Shown piece after piece: positions 5,917 to 6,885 of a stretch of DNA of 6,885 bases. Positions within the stretch are counted from its first letter, which is position 1. Every line of letters begins with the position of its first letter. The notes beneath the pieces are model-generated. The model saw only the letters and a program-made list of their open reading frames with translations, was not told the origin of the DNA and made no database searches. The DNA comes from an uncultured Clostridia bacterium (GTDB lineage: Bacteria > Bacillota > Clostridia > Oscillospirales > Acutalibacteraceae). The position numbers and the translations under genes were made by a program. Location of the stretch: positions 1 through 6,885 of the forward strand of contig CAMOCU010000049.1 of the NCBI GenBank assembly GCA_946610835.1, written 5' to 3'.

Positions 5917-5934
5917 AAAAATTTATAAATTTTT
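5917..5934. promoter_or_regulatory. AT-only 18-base palindrome, candidate UP element of ftsZ
   Basis: AAAAATTTATAAATTTTT is a perfect palindrome that begins two bases after the ftsQ stop codon and ends one base before the -35 box of the predicted ftsZ promoter. Its position and A/T tracts fit an UP element, which binds the C-terminal domain of the RNA polymerase alpha subunit. It is too AT-rich and too evenly placed to be a good terminator for ftsQ. Confidence 0.45.
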
Positions 5935-5936
5935 TG

Positions 5937-6885
5937 TTACGTATCGGACGATTCCTGCGTTTCTGTTGTGCTCTCCGGTTCGGTCGAAGCTTCGACAATG
6001 GCGGGATCAAACGTGTCGCGAGAATAGGCGTAACGCACAGTCGTCAGGTCAATCGCGCCGGTACGGGTGCTCGATGTGTCGCTTTCTTCAGCAATCACTT
6101 TGGCCGCTGTACGCAGCTTATCCTCAAGTGAGGAATCATTGCCCAGATGCAGAGTCAGACGGTTTTGATACATGAGCGTGATCGCGCGCACGTCGCGGAT
6201 GTCGATCAGTGTGATGTCGTTGAGCTTGGCTGCTTCGACGGCAGTATTCACCTTTTTATACAGCGCCATCATTTCTGCAGCGGCTTTGGTTTTATCGTCC
6301 GCTTTTTTGCTGTTGGCGGAAACGCCGATATACTGCCCGAGATTGAGTTCAAACTCCGTCCCGCACCGAAGCACAGGAATATCCTCCGGCGCCGTTTCGG
6401 TACTTTCAAGCATTTTGCCGTCGCGGTCAATGAGCAGATAGCCTGTCCCGTAATCCATAGCCGCGGCTGCTTTGGTGGGCGTGACTGTAACCTGCAGCGA
6501 CGCCGGGAAATTGCGCTCGACCTGCGCCCGGCCGATATACGGAAGGCGCTGCTCGATATTCTTCTGCACCTTTTCCAAATCGCAGCTGAAAAGATTCTGT
6601 GTGCCGTATACAATACCGCTCTGCGCGACAATCTGCTCGGCGGTATAGTTCGCATCCTCGGGATTTGTGATGTCAATGTGCTGGATTTTGAACAGCACTG
6701 TACGTGACAAAATCAAAAACACGATCAGCACGGCAAGAACGCCAAGAACAATTCGCGCCGCTTTCTGCCTGCGGCGGCGCTGGCGTATATAAGCCGCGCG
6801 TTCCGCACGCTGCGTTTTGGCGGCAGGACGAGGTCTGCGCACAGGGGCTTGTCCCGCACGGGGAGCGCTCCCCGCAGGTCTGCGC
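5937..6885 (-). CDS. ftsQ: Cell division protein FtsQ/DivIB, 5' end cut by the window edge
   Basis: FtsQ/DivIB is a single-pass membrane protein that bridges early and late divisome components and, with FtsL and FtsB/DivIC, controls septal peptidoglycan synthesis. Visible in order are an Arg/Ala/Pro-rich cytoplasmic tail, a membrane segment (I-V-L-G-V-L-A-V-L-I, about 6694-6753), a POTRA domain beginning F-K-I-Q-H-I-D-I and including L-P-Y-I-G-R-A-Q-V-E-R-N-F-P, the larger outer beta domain, and a Ser/Thr/Glu-rich C-terminal tail. The frame stays open to the window edge with no stop and continues the same Arg/Pro-rich composition. The GTG at 6842 has no ribosome binding site, so I treat the gene as partial with its start outside the window. 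The next gene downstream is ftsZ. The call rests on domain order and neighbourhood, since this family is poorly conserved. Confidence 0.88.
   Translation of the reverse strand, partial: RRPAGSAPRAGQAPVRRPRPAAKTQRAERAAYIRQRRRRQKAARIVLGVLAVLIVFLILSRTVLFKIQHIDITNPEDANYTAEQIVAQSGIVYGTQNLFSCDLEKVQKNIEQRLPYIGRAQVERNFPASLQVTVTPTKAAAAMDYGTGYLLIDRDGKMLESTETAPEDIPVLRCGTEFELNLGQYIGVSANSKKADDKTKAAAEMMALYKKVNTAVEAAKLNDITLIDIRDVRAITLMYQNRLTLHLGNDSSLEDKLRTAAKVIAEESDTSSTRTGAIDLTTVRYAYSRDTFDPAIVEASTEPESTTETQESSDT
6859..6874. repeat. 16-base perfect GC palindrome inside the ftsQ N-terminal region
   Basis: CGGGGAGCGCTCCCCG is its own reverse complement and lies in the codons for the low-complexity tail. It is flanked by two copies of the ten-base direct repeat AGGTCTGCGC (6831-6840 and 6876-6885), spaced 45 bases apart (15 codons). 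The palindrome may be only a by-product of Arg/Pro/Ala codons. Confidence 0.5.

Noticed and set aside
4968..6131. 387-codon open frame on the plus strand
   Set aside because: It lies opposite ftsZ and ftsQ and crosses their intergenic promoter. The long frame is a by-product of GC-biased codons on the other strand.
1..6885. CRISPR arrays, tRNA or rRNA genes, insertion sequences and prophage or defence genes
   Set aside because: I found no regular repeat-spacer pattern, no tRNA-like clover or rRNA segment, and no transposase, integrase or known defence domain in any frame.

Overview
This window looks like a piece of a moderately GC-rich Firmicutes chromosome, most likely class Clostridia. A member of the Oscillospiraceae/Ruminococcaceae is my best guess. 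The grounds are the Gram-positive style of the genes: strong GGAGG-type ribosome binding sites, a DivIB-type FtsQ beside FtsZ, and a GtrB-like membrane glycosyltransferase. The genus cannot be fixed from the sequence alone.

Left part (about 1-640). The first 117 bases hold no gene I can support. A 47-residue, glycine-rich, hydrophobic peptide (218-361, minus strand) then forms its own transcription unit. It has a near-consensus promoter (TTGGCA, 17-base spacer, TATACT), a perfect inverted repeat at the predicted transcription start, a good Shine-Dalgarno sequence, and a strong hairpin terminator at 118-140. It is not recognised, and it is the best candidate here for something new. A second promoter, facing right, starts a GtrB/DPM1-like family 2 glycosyltransferase (639-1574) that ends at its own terminator.

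Middle part (about 1640-3610). Two unrecognised cell-surface proteins face each other and share one long bidirectional terminator. On the plus strand is a 281-residue protein with one N-terminal membrane segment and a D-x-D-x-D-G type repeat. On the minus strand is a 294-residue protein with a signal peptide, an Ig-like stretch and two C-terminal membrane segments.

Right part (3611-6885, all minus strand). This is the tail of a division (dcw) cluster: a 5'-truncated ftsQ/divIB, then ftsZ, then an EamA/DMT-family transporter. ftsZ follows ftsQ directly with no ftsA between them. ftsZ has its own predicted promoter, with an AT-only palindrome placed like an UP element. FtsQ (septal membrane complex) and FtsZ (the cytoplasmic GTPase ring) act together in division. 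The transporter has no obvious link to them and may rely on read-through past a weak hairpin. The C-terminal peptide of FtsZ departs from the usual I-P-x-F-L-R form.
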